Shown in pieces: positions 22,447-33,311 of a stretch of DNA of 64,000 bases. A program made the translations under genes and the position numbers. The stretch comes from Oscheius sp. JU75 (taxonomy: Eukaryota > Nematoda > Chromadorea > Rhabditida > Rhabditidae): positions 2,356,001 through 2,420,000 of the forward strand of contig JASJZC010000007.1 in assembly GCA_037178855.1 (NCBI GenBank), given 5' to 3'. The notes below the pieces were generated by a model that saw only the letters and a program-made list of their open reading frames with translations, was not told the origin of the DNA and made no database searches. How positions within the stretch are numbered: the stretch's first letter is position 1; every line of letters begins with the position of its first letter.

Positions 22447-24702
22447 ATGTCTGGTCGTAGTGCAAGGTGCAGTGCATCTTTTCTTCTGCCACTGTATGCT
22501 TTTCAGCTGCTGGGAGAGAAATTTTGGCGTTCGTAACTCTTCAGACTACCTGCATGAATCGCTAAAAAATCTGGAATACCAGGAAAAGTACGAGCTGAAT
22601 CCGGATAATCTGGATTTCATTAAAAGGGATAATGTAAGTTACCATATTTTGCGTCTACATTGCATCCAAACGTTTTGGATGCACATAACCTGAGATTGAT
22701 ATTATTATTTTCAAAAAATTTTAGTTGAATCACTGTACTTAATAAGAGTTTTTTTAGCTGGGACAAGGCTGTTTCGGTGTGGTCAAAGAAGCAGTACTGA
22801 ATGTCTCACAGCAATGGAAAAAGAAGGGATTGTGTTCCAAACTAGGACTGAGCAAAGAGAAGCCAATTATAGTTGCAGTTAAAAGTAAGTGTTCAAAACT
22901 CACTATTTTTGGACTGACCTTCTAACCAGCGTTTTTGAAAATTACTAAAAGATGTAGTTGCCCGAACTGAGAGAGAAGAACATTTGCCGTTTGCGGAAAA
23001 AATGCTATTCGAAGAGCTGAAAATTATGTGTGCAGTCGGACAGCATCCAAACATTGTGACTCTGGTGGGGGCTGTAACTCAAAAAGAGTAGGTTGTATTT
23101 GTTTACACCAAAAGAGCTGTAGTTTAGCCATTTCTACGTCGTGGTTGAGAAATGTGGCAACTGCAACTTACTCAAGCTTCTTCATGATAATAAACATCTA
23201 TTTCATCCTCCGATAAGAGAGTCTGGTCTTGTTGCTCGAGTCGTGAGTGATACCGGATACCTTGTTCCAAATTCTTCAACATCTGACTCTTTTTGGGTTC
23301 GGTCAGAATCGATTTAGCAAATGACCAGTTACAGTCGACAGCTCCTCTAAGCTATGACCAACCAGACAACAGAACTTTGGAAACAAAGCTGACTCTCTCC
23401 CACCTGTTATCGTACGCCTGGCAAGTAGCCAAAGGTATGGAGCATCTTTCATCCAGCAAGGTGGATCGTTTTAAACTTCAGTGAATGAGCTTTCAGTGTG
23501 TTCATAGAGACTTGGCTGCACGGAACATCCTTGTTGGTGCAAATGGTATTTGCAAGGTGACGGACTTTGGAATGGCCAAGAATGTTGTTGGAAGAGAGTA
23601 CTATAGGTTTGTTTGCAGTTTTTATTACAAGATCAAAGTATAATGGGCGTTTGCGATGTTTTACGCAGCAATAGAGTAGTCAAACAGCTACAACTTTGCA
23701 GGACATCTTTTTCCCACAACAGTTGGAGGTAGTAGTCCAGCCCAGACAAACGTTATTGCGCCTTAGTAGTAAAGAGATAGGTCGGCCAGCTACAGTTGTT
23801 GAAGTGTGATTTTTTTAATTAGCAAGACCCAATAGTTGCTACGGGTCACCTATTGTGGACCATTCGAAAACAACTATTCCGTAGTATTTTCAACCTTAAT
23901 TTAGGTATTGAGTGAGTTATTTTAGACTTAAAAGCCCCTATCCTTTGCCAGCTCGTTGGATGGCTCCTGAATCCTTGGTAAAAGCTACAGTTCAAGTGAG
24001 TTCTTTGTTCGAAGTACTTAAAAGGCATTTTCCAGTCTGACGTATGGTCTTATGGAATCCTCCTCTACGAGGTTGCTTACTCGATATTGTAACATCTTTG
24101 AGAGTTTAAGATTTTTACTCTTGGTGGCTTGCCTTATGACGGAATCCCATCGACCCATGTGTTTGAAAGGGTGAAAATGGGCGAAAGGAACCCTAAGCCC
24201 TCCCTTGCTCATGAGAAGATGTGAGTTAAGAACGTGATAATCGAAATATTTCATAGATATACGTTCATGATGAAGTGCTGGTGTCTCGACACTTCGGAAA
24301 GACCCTCGTTCAGTGATGCTGTCAGACTCATGCATGATCATTTGAGCCAAAGCTCTAGACAAGTAAGGCACAAAACGTTTAATCTGTACCCACGTTCAGT
24401 TCTACGAAAAGTGTCATGCAGTCATAGTGCAGGAATCCAAGAATCAACAACATTTGGCCGAACTTCGCAACCAGGCAAAACCGAACCATTTCAGATCTTC
24501 GCCGCATAGCTTTGTGAGGAGATCAGTTGTCTCTTTAAAAAAACTTTTCAGGATCCGGATGAATTTGAAAACAAATCTCCTGGTGAAAAGAAAAATCATT
24601 TGAGTTCCCTAGCTGAAGCATCCAATCCTGAAGAATCTATGGACTGGCAACCAGCTGAAAATGCGACATTTGAGTTTAGAGAAAATGTTTTTCAAAACTG
24701 AT
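22447..24702 (+). CDS. KIN-15/16-like protein tyrosine kinase, apparently cytoplasmic
   Basis: ATG at 22447 opens a short exon (22447-22466) that splices in phase to an exon beginning at 22507. The predicted N-terminus is [14 protein letters not shown], without a signal peptide or membrane segment. The kinase domain then shows a G-loop (LGQGCFGVV), [36 protein letters not shown] and [12 protein letters not shown]. The tail includes [13 protein letters not shown] and an acidic C-terminus ending at about 24702. An exon continuing to TAG near 24769 is possible. Exon joins around the kinase insert (23200-23350) are unresolved. A 320-nt intron (about 23606-23925) carries a dispersed repeat copy. 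Tyrosine specificity follows from HRDLAARN. If an upstream exon exists, the protein could instead be a receptor like its two relatives at 38-43 kb. Confidence 0.8.
23700..23778 (+). repeat. Dispersed repeat copy 3, inside a kinase intron
   Basis: The tail CAGACAAACGTTATTGCGCC followed by TTAGTAGTAAAGAGAT matches the other copies. It sits inside the unusually long intron of the tyrosine kinase gene. The left end is not defined. Confidence 0.5.
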
Positions 24703-25043
24703 TGTTTAGGTGAAGGTGATATGGAAGATAAATCTCAAGATCCTGACAAAAAGAGCGATGAACACTAGTGATGTCGTTGAGATATATTAAAATGTCTGTT
24801 TGATAAAGAATAAAAGTGAATGTTTTTCTGAACCTAATCATCTCAATTGGCAACAGAGAATGAGAGTGCACTACTCTGGAGCCCAAGGAACACTTGGTCG
24901 TATTAAAGTGTGACCCATCTTTACGATTGTTTGCCATCGATGAGCGTTTGACGGCCTGAATATTTGACAGGTGACAGAACCGCCTGTTTTTTTCTTGGCC
25001 ACGATCTTGAACACATGGGTGTGGCAGTCCTTCTCAATACTGA

Positions 25044-25553
25044 ATGGTTTTCTTTTGCCTACTGATTATATTTGCTCCCAGAACAAAAACTCTGCCTCTG
25101 TTTCCAACAGAGCCAGCCATTGACTATGATTATCAAGAAAACTCTAATTATGTTCATATTCCTGTTTCTGCTGGTGAACAAATCCTTTTAGATGACGGTA
25201 GTTGTGGCCATGAAAGCATTATGACAAATTCAGAAAGTGTAAAACTCGTATCGCACGTCTCCGATACTGGTATAGTATACGAAGATGATGAAGTAAACAA
25301 TTTTGAAAAAGAATCTGTCGAAGAAATTCTTCTGGAAAACGGCAAGTATTCAGCTAAAATGAAATTCGAGCAATCAATCTAGGGTCATCCAAGTTCTTTC
25401 AATTTGTTAGTGATGATGGAATGTTGTATGATGAAATGGATGCACAAGGTAAAAGTTTTTTACGTTCTTACCAGCAATTTCAGGACAAATGATCAGTGAA
25501 GAGTCCAGTGAAGGATCAGCCGTCTATTACATCGAACTAGAAGCAGAGTAATA
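25044..25553 (+). CDS. Small acidic, tyrosine-containing protein
   Basis: A frame opens with ATG at 25044 (MVFFCLLIIFAPRTK, a possible signal peptide), or alternatively starts at an exon after the GCTCCCAG acceptor near 25079. It encodes acidic sequence with several Tyr motifs (DYDYQENSNYVHIP, IVYEDDEV, MLYDEMDAQ) and ends with IELEAE and a stop at 25551-25553. Two or three introns of about 36-40 nt seem to interrupt it, and one join near 25342-25383 is unresolved. The Tyr-acidic motifs resemble phosphorylated receptor tails, so it may be a detached tail exon set of a kinase gene rather than an independent gene. No family recognised. Confidence 0.4.
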
Positions 25554-25622
25554 TAAAAAGCTTCCTATTACGTGTGTGGTCATATTTGTTAATAAAACAG
25601 GCTAAAATTTATTTTGGTCACA

Positions 25623-25724
25623 ATGTTCATGCCAATTCCTTTGGAGTTCAATATCAAAACTGTGATTATTGTGTTTGCCTTTAACGCGATTACTGTTGTC
25701 GCTAGCATCAGAAAACGTCATTGA
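25623..25724 (+). CDS. Possible 33-aa single-pass membrane micro-protein
   Basis: ATG at 25623 opens a 34-codon frame. It encodes MFMPIPLEFN followed by a hydrophobic stretch (TVIIVFAFNAITVVASI) and a basic end (RKRH). Nothing else supports it beyond composition; chance is a real possibility. Confidence 0.2.
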   Translation: MFMPIPLEFNIKTVIIVFAFNAITVVASIRKRH

Positions 25725-26090
25725 AATAACTTTCTTGGAATTGTCCTCATGTTACAAATGCGCATCCGTGGTTCATGTATTAGATAAATGACTCTATTAC
25801 GTATCACCTTCTCTTACCTCATAGCGGTGATCACCTTCAACTTATAGAATCATCCACGTTTACTAATGATCTTCTTAGATACTTCCACAGCGGAATGTAA
25901 ACAGGTTCAACTGTTTAAGAGTTCGGTGAAAACAACAATCTCATTACGTTGCTACACGTTAATGTAAACGATTCTTTTTAAGGAGGCGTCCGCTAGCGCA
26001 AGACAGAACAACTTTCTTCCTTATTTTTTGTGAATCAACCTGTTCTTTACTTCTTTAGAGACCATCATAACTGTAAGTAATACAACTGCA

Positions 26091-26915
26091 ATGGATACAG
26101 AAGCCAATATCACCATTTTCCCTCATTTCGACAAGAGGTACATGATCAAACTGTTTTGCTTTGGTACAGTCCATTCATTGGTAAGTCACTACTGTACCAT
26201 ATAAAGTTGCAAGTTCAGACTGCTACATTTGCAATAGGTGTCTTTCTTTCCTGTTTTGTTGTCCTAGCACTGCCTTCATTCATCGTCAATCCGTTAATGG
26301 TACGTTGTTCTTTTTATTACAAGACAGTTTTAGCTTCCTTTGGAAGTTTTGGTAATTGTCTGTCTCTTCTTTTTGTTTCAAGGAATCAAGCATCTCAATG
26401 CTTGCATGATATTTCCCTGTGTTATTCTTTCTGGTATATGGATGGTATTATCGATCTTGCCTCTTTTGATTGCACTGTTCGTGATTATCGTTCAAATGGC
26501 TAATCCTGTACAGAAGCAATTACCGGTAAAAGAATAGTTTAAAATCATTATATATCTACTTTGTAGATGCCTAAAACTAGTGTCCACAAACATCCGTTTA
26601 GTCCTATCGTCTTTTTTGGAGGTGACAGTTTTGCCTGTCTGAATAACCGAAGTTTCAGGGTTTACAACTTTCATAACTATCTTCATGTCACTTGCCTTGA
26701 TGCTTCTCTTGTTCAACTTCTACTTGTTTCGCACCATTAAGAGAGCATACAACTATCTCAGAGACTACGAGGTATTCCGTCGGCAGAGAATAGTAGAACC
26801 TGTCAATATTATCAACTACCACATTCCCAATGTGTTTCCTTCAAATCCAATGAAATATACCGTTTCTCATGATCCACCTTCATATGATTCGAAGTCCAAA
26901 GAGTTTTATGCTTGA
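26091..26915 (+). CDS. Four-TM membrane protein with PPSY motif (LAPTM-like)
   Basis: Five exons join in phase: 26091-26180, 26219-26299, 26334-26525, 26567-26621 and 26659-26915, giving about 224 residues. Three clear hydrophobic segments follow a short N-terminus: GVFLSCFVVLALPSF, VLVIVCLFFLF and MVLSILPLLIALFVII. A fourth, FMSLALMLLLFNFYL, comes before a cytosolic tail. The tail ends HDPPSYDSKSKEFYA; PPSY is a PY-type motif that binds WW domains of Nedd4 ligases, as in lysosomal LAPTM proteins. The four-TM plus PY layout suggests an endolysosomal LAPTM-like protein, but I see no diagnostic signature and hold this loosely. Confidence 0.65.
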
Positions 26916-27347
26916 CTTTCACTTTTTGTTTAGCATACATTGTTTTTGTGTAATGAAGCTTAAGTTATCGAGGAACTTTTTTGGATGTTATCTCCAAAAT
27001 AGCGTTGTTCTGAGCAGAGTAGCCATGAATACAAGTTTTTCATAACTTAACGTTGGCAGATAAAAATAAAAACACTGGTTGCTTATTGGCGCATGAGTCG
27101 TTTCGTTTTATGGGAAGCTTATCAAACACGCTGATAGCAACGGAAACCAACGATGAAAAGTGGATCTTTTCCGAGATCAAAAGTAAGAAGCACTGTCGGA
27201 GAACGCAATAGAGACAGAGAAGACAGTGGGTAGATGTCATCAATGAAAAAGTACTGAAAAAAGTTCAAACCTTTAAGGCTAATCTTGGGTGCATTGATAA
27301 GGCTCATCGAGATATCTTTTTGTGGATCCTGTTTGCACCAAATACGG

Positions 27348-29490
27348 ATGTACTTCTTTATTTTGACTACTATCCTTCTGTTTCCGTTTTCCACATCGCA
27401 AAAGTCACAAGAGTGCAAAGAATGTGATTTCCTCGTAGAGCTATTACATGAAGAGTGGATGAGTAAAAACACGTCTTCAGAACTGGGTATGTTTTCTGTT
27501 AGAACTAAATACTGTCTTCGAGGATATATTGCTGCCGGCGTATGCGAACTCTACCATATTGAAGACAATTTCGTTTGTACTGCTATAGTCACAGGCTATG
27601 AAGTTCTAATACTTGTTTGTAATTCTTCTATGGAGAAATTTAGGATGAAGTCGCTTATATTCTAGGTCAGATTATCTTTGAACCTCATCAAATATGTGGT
27701 CTGTTGCTCAAAGGTATGGTGATCCAATTGATTGAGTTATTATTCAGACTGTGGGACATTTTACGACCCGCTGAATGCCACCTGGTCTATCAACATCCCG
27801 ACAGGTCAACCTACCCCAATTCCTCAGAAGCCCGTGCCTGTAGGTGTTACTTTAAAGGCCTGAAAAAAGAACCCTATTAAGCTAGGCAAGCCAAGACTCC
27901 GAGTACTGCACTTAACTGACATCCATCTTGACAGCCAATATACTCCAGGAGAAGAGGCGCAGTGCGGCGAACCCAACTGTTGTCGACCACCACAGGATCC
28001 AGTGGTATTAACATTAACTATCAGACTATTTGTGATTTAGGAGTTTGCTGCAAAAAGTGGTGTCACGCAGGCCGCTGGCTATTGGGGAACAGTAGGTCTT
28101 TGTGATTTACCTGAGTGGACGTTCATTGACATGCTACAGCATATCCACAACACGCACAAGGATGTAGGGTTTTGTTTAATGCATCAGTTTGTGTAGATTG
28201 ACTATGTTCTTGTCTCGGGAGACTTGGAATCGCATGCCGTGTATGAATACACTACAGATGCACATGCTAATGTGATCAAGAACATTTCTGCTACCATCAG
28301 AAAGTTTTTGCCGAATCTTCCTGTTTATATGGCTGTCGGGAACCACGAAGGAGTTCCAATGGACAGCTTTGCTCCTCACTACGCCCCAAAACAATACCGA
28401 GACGACTGGCTATACGATGCTATGGCTACAGCCTGGGAAGGATGGATTCCGAGTGATCAAGTGAAAGAGTTCAAATAGTACGAGCATGTTTCGATTCAAC
28501 TTTCGGTTTCAGTAGAGGCTGTTATGTGGTCAAACTGTTCCCCGGACTGCGACTTGTCTCAGTGAACAACCCGCTTGGTGGCGATAGTCTGAATCTGTGG
28601 ATGCTAATGAACCAGACGGATCCGGACGGAACACTGCAGTGGACAATTGACCAGCTTGTAGATGCTGAAAAAGCTGGAGATAAGGTTTGGCACTCTACTC
28701 TTATTTTAACCTTTACTAGGTTCATATACTGGCTCATACGCCCGGAGGAAATCCGGAAGCATTAGAAGGTTGGGCCATCAACTACTACAAAGTTGTCAAC
28801 AGGTTCCAGAATACGATTGTTGCCCAGTTCTTCGGACACACACATTCAGATAATTGTAAAAAGACTTGATATGTTCTTTTAAATGGAATTCCAGTTTACA
28901 TGGTCTACGAAGACCCAAAAGATGCTACTTCTCGGCCGACGGGCGTCGTCTATTCAGCGCCTTCTGTAACCACGTATTCTCGTTACCAGCCGGCTTATAG
29001 AATTTATACAGTTGACGGAAACTACGCAGGATCTTCATACGTTTGTATATACCCATTTCCTGCATTAACTTGTTTCAGCAAGTTGTTGACTACGAAGAAT
29101 GGTTCTTTAACCTGACCGAAATAAACAAAACTAACCAGTCGGAATGGAAACAGCTGTTTGCTAGCATTAACCAAGAGTTTGGATTCAGTTCCCATCTTCC
29201 GTCCGATTGGAACAATTTGATAGACAGGATGAAGACGGACGATGCCTTGTTTGACAAGTGGTACACGTAAGACATTCAGTTTGGTGATAGGAAATCTGTT
29301 AAGCTATCATATGAGGAGGTCCCAATATGATGGAATGGAGATCTGCAGAGGAACTTGTAAAAACGACTTACTTTGTAAAGCCCGTCAATTCCATCACGAA
29401 TCTTCACTTTGTACTGATCTTGGTCCACTGACAGACAAGCAAGATGCGCCACTATATAGAAAAACAAGAGGGCAAAGACGAGCAAAATAA
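27348..29490 (+). CDS. asm: Acid sphingomyelinase (secreted/lysosomal)
   Basis: ATG at 27348 gives a signal peptide (MYFFILTTILLFPFSTSQ), then a saposin-B domain with paired cysteines (CKECDFLVELL through QICGLLL). A metallophosphoesterase domain follows with all expected motifs: LTDIHLDSQYTPG, SGDLESH, GNHEGVP, a His in ILAHTPGG and FFGHTHSDN. After the catalytic domain a Cys-rich C-terminus reads CRGTCKNDLLC. Introns are 33-47 nt and phases agree to TAA at 29488-29490. The family hydrolyses sphingomyelin to ceramide and phosphocholine with a two-metal centre. The catalytic residues are present, so the enzyme should be active. The final intron (donor near 29269) hides a false stop after KWYT. 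A tRNA gene on the opposite strand follows 57 bp downstream. Confidence 0.93.
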
Positions 29491-29546
29491 AATAAAGAAG
29501 TCTCTTGTGTTCCAAAAAGTTGGTAAAAAAGAAAGACAAAAAGAAT

Positions 29547-29619
29547 TGCTCCCTGTGAGGCTCGAACTCACGACCTTCAGATTATGAGACTGACGCGCTG
29601 CCGACTGCGCCAAGGAAGC
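29547..29619 (-). tRNA. tRNA-Met(CAU), elongator
   Basis: The minus strand gives a complete 73-nt cloverleaf. The acceptor stem GCTTCCT pairs with AGGGAGC. The anticodon loop is CTCATAA and the T-loop TTCGAGC. The standard T-loop and G-starting acceptor indicate the elongator rather than the initiator form. A T-run for Pol III termination lies just downstream on the minus strand. Confidence 0.95.
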
Positions 29620-30028
29620 ATGAGGGTCGCCCCGCTCTACCCGAAACAGCAGTATACGCAGCAACGAGTGAAAACCAGCACAACGTTTGAGAATAAGCAC
29701 CGGAAAAATCCGTTTATAATCTGTCAATATTTCCACTTTTTTTCGGTTCCGTCTTTCTAACCCGCCACTCTCCTCAAATCCCTGTTAATGTGACCTATCA
29801 GTGTATCCTTCTGTTCCTCTTTCATCCTATTTTTGCTTTGTGACGGTCTCCGGAAACTGTTCCGTGTCGTCAGATTGTAATAGATTGCGACATCTCAGAC
29901 AAAAAACGCCGCTTTTCTAAAAACCGATGAACCATGTCACACAAAAAATATGACGTAGAAATTTATAGAGACTTGACATTATGAAGTGCTTGACATTATG
30001 AACATTCGATTATATCTCCCTAAGACGC
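29620..30028. other. Intergenic, no gene recognised
   Basis: This stretch separates the tRNA from the 3' end of the MCAD gene on the same strand. It contains the tRNA upstream region and the MCAD 3' UTR. No coding frame is supported. Confidence 0.5.
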
Positions 30029-31503
30029 TCACAGGCGTGTGGTGCCGTTGGATTGGAGATGCTGCATCAGGTGGCGGAAAATGACCACTCGTTGAATCTG
30101 TAAATCCATGTTAGGTATAAAAACGCATATAGTCTACCTGGCTGGTTCCTTCGTAAATTTGATAGATCTTGGCGTCTCGCATCAGTTTTTCGACTGGGTA
30201 CTCGGAGTTGAAGCCGTTTCCTCCGAAAATTTGGACAGCGTTGGTGGCAGCTTCATTGGCCTTATCGGCGGCAAAACACTTGGCGATGGAGGCGTAGTAA
30301 CTGTTGGGCACCTTGTTGTCCACATCTACTGAGGATTTGTAGGTAGCCAAACGTCCGAGCTCCAGATTCATAGCCATGTCAGCCAGCATGAACTGGATTG
30401 CTTGGTGCTGAAACAAAGGAGATTCAAACCAGAAAAAAGAACATACGTTGGCAATCTGTGTTCCGAAGGTTTTCCTCTCAAGAGCGTATTTAGCAGACTC
30501 GTCCAGAGCTCTCCAGTGGAGTCCGAGAGCTCCAGCAGCGACCCCGGGTCTGGTGAGATCAAAGGCTGCCATGGCAACCTAAAACCATGTTTTGTGAAGT
30601 TCTTTGACTACTCACCTTGAATCCAGCTCCTGGAGCACCGAGAACATTGCTAGCAGGAACACGAACATCCTCGAATGTGATCGTTCGGGTATCGGAACAC
30701 TTCTGTCCCATGTTCTTTTCCTTTTTTCCACGAGTGATTCCGGGAGTGTCACCATCAACGATGAAGGCGGTAAAGGCTTTTCCAGCAGGCGTCTTAGGGT
30801 CATCCGAAGTTCTAGCCAGCACAAAGAACCATTTGGCGTGACCGCCGCCAGTGATCCAAGCCTTACTCCCGTTGATGACGTACTCATCTCCCTTTTTCAT
30901 GGCCTGAAAATCTCCTTTCACAAATAAAACAATGTTTTCCATACTTTCGTCTTCACGCCATTAACATCTGATCCTGCTCCCGGCTCTGTCACACAGTACG
31001 AAGCAATGACAGGCTGAGAAGCGACGAGTCCGAGGTACTTCTTCTTCTGCTCCTCATTTGCAGCAATCAGAACGGGAGCTACGGCTAGCGAGGTTCCCAT
31101 GATAGCAATTTGGAGACCGGTGCATCCGTAAGAGAGAGCTTCGATGACGAGAGTACTCTCAAGGTGGGAGAGTCCAGGTCCTCCATATTTCTCCTCGATC
31201 AGATGGTTCATTAGACCGAGAGAGTGAGCCTGCTTTACGATTTCTGAACATTTTGTTCGATTGAAAGTGCACAGCTTGTTTACCCCAAGGGAATTCTCCA
31301 GACTGGTCATATTTGGAGGCATTAGGGATAAGAACCTCTTTTGAGAACTTGAGAGCATGAGCTTGGATCTCCTTCTGCTGGTCAGTGAGGTCTAAAACCT
31401 TGTTTTGCAAAAAAAAACATTTGAAAAGTTCACCAAAAGAGATGGATCTGGCAGTGGTGATCCGACCGGTAGAAGGAAGGCGGGGGAGAACACGAGACAA
31501 CAT
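30029..31503 (-). CDS. Medium-chain acyl-CoA dehydrogenase, paralog A
   Basis: ATG at 31501-31503 opens a typical mitochondrial presequence ([20 protein letters not shown]). The mature protein is a near-complete ACADM-type enzyme. It shows [77 protein letters not shown] and [19 protein letters not shown]. The catalytic-base motif IYEGTSQIQR spans the last intron. The stop lies at 30029. Introns are about 40 nt and in phase. The enzyme catalyses the first, FAD-dependent step of mitochondrial beta-oxidation of medium-chain acyl-CoA. It lies 166 bp downstream of a second MCAD gene on the same strand, which suggests tandem duplication and possibly co-transcription. Confidence 0.95.
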
Positions 31504-31669
31504 TCTCAAATCCCAAGTAACTGTAAAACACTGCACACAGATAGAAATTGGATCAACCGGGAAATTATTACATATTAACATCTCTGTATCGCTTTAATAC
31601 ATTTTAGAACTCGTACGGAAAGGCATAAATATTACATGTCTGGCACAGGTATGGACATATCCGTATCAA

Positions 31670-33311
31670 TCAATAACTTCCGGTCTCCTTGACACGTCCG
31701 AGTAGCTGGCGAGCAATGACCATCTTTTGGATCTGTAAAATGCGTGATTGTGTTGGGTTAGCTATACTATCGATGAAAGTACAGCCTTATCAACACAATT
31801 AAGCACAACAATGCGTGGTTATTTTGCTGATAGCATCTCTACGATTGGAGCCAGCAAAAGATCATAGTACTGATCAGTTTGAATCACTAACCTGACTGGT
31901 TCCCTCATAAATCTCGAAGATCTTCGCATCTCTCATCAGTTTCTCTACGGGATACTCCGTGTTGAACCCAGCTCCTCCGAAGATTTGGACGGCATTGCTA
32001 GCGGCCTTGTTGGCAGCTTGACTTGAGTAAAGCTTGGCAAGCGACGCGTAGTAACTTCCCGGACGCCCTTGGTCAGCCTGTAAACATCTTTTTATACAAA
32101 CTTTAAGATTAGTTTACCTCATAAGCACTCTTGTAAGTCATAAGTCGGGAAAGCTCGAGATCCATGGCGATTTCAGCCAGCAGAAACTGGATGGCTTGGT
32201 GCTAAAACAGTTGATAATGAGTGAAGGTTCAAGAACTACATTGCAAATCTGTGTTCCGAAAGTTTTGCGCTCCAGGGAATACCTGGCAGCCTCATCCAAG
32301 CAACGAGCGATCACTCCGGTAGCCAGTGCGGCAACAGTTGGTCGGGTCTTGTCGAAAGTCTTCATGGCAATTTTGAATCCTTCTCCAGGAGCTCCAACTA
32401 CGTTTGCGACTGGTACACGGACGTCCTCAAAGGTGATTCCTTAACCTGTCTTTGCGAACAAAACTTGAAAATACCATACCACGTGTGTCTGAGCATCGTT
32501 GCCCCATGTTGATTTCCTTTCTTCCTCTCGTAATTCCAGGGGAATCTCCCTCGACAGCAAACGCAGTGAATGCCTTTCCTGCCGGTGTTTTCGGGTCTTC
32601 AGCTGTTCTGCAAAGGACAAAGAACCAATTGGCGTGACCGGCATTGGTTATCCACATCTTGCTGCCGTTGATGATGTATTCATCTCCCTTCTTGACAGCT
32701 TTTGTCTTCGCTCCTGCTACGTCACTACCAGCTCCTGGCTCAGTAACGGCGTATGACTGAATTTCCTTAGTATTAAAACATTTAATTAAAGTTACTTACA
32801 GCAACAAGTGGTTCATCGATCATTCTGCCTAAGAATCGCTTCTTGATGTCGTCGTTTGCAGCAATGACCAGCGGGGTTTCAGCCAATCCGTTTGCGGTCA
32901 CTGCAGTACCAATTCCTGAGCATCCGTAAGCAAACTCCTCGTGGATGATGGTGCTGCTGATCACATCGAGCTCGAGACCACCTAAACATGGCGTTAAACT
33001 TACAAAGCAAACCCGTACCATAAGCAGTTGGAATCTCCGAGTTTAACAGACCGAGAGCGTGAGATTTCTTGATAATATCCCATGGGTATTCCATAGTCTT
33101 GTCATACTCAGCGGCTTTGGGGATGACTTCCTCAGCAACAAACTTGCGAACAGTATTTCTTAGCTCTAACTGATCAGGAGTGAACTCTGAAATGGCATTC
33201 AAATCTTTTTCAAGCTGGAGACTTACCAAAGTTAAAGCCGGTGGAGGATGCCCTCATCTGTACAGCCCTGTTGGCAATAGTTCCACACTGTTTCAATGGT
33301 CGCCCAATCAT
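31670..33311 (-). CDS. Medium-chain acyl-CoA dehydrogenase, paralog B
   Basis: ATG at 33309-33311 follows a TTTTTTTCAG acceptor, possibly a trans-splice site, and opens a basic presequence ([20 protein letters not shown]). The enzyme shows [100 protein letters not shown] and the catalytic [10 protein letters not shown] split by an intron of about 170 nt. It ends VKETGSY. It is an ACADM-type mitochondrial beta-oxidation enzyme, clearly paralogous to the adjacent gene but well diverged from it. All catalytic motifs are intact. Confidence 0.94.

Noticed and set aside
30402-30927. Plus-strand frames opposite the MCAD gene
   Set aside because: The minus-strand frame matches an acyl-CoA dehydrogenase through all its motifs; these are shadows.
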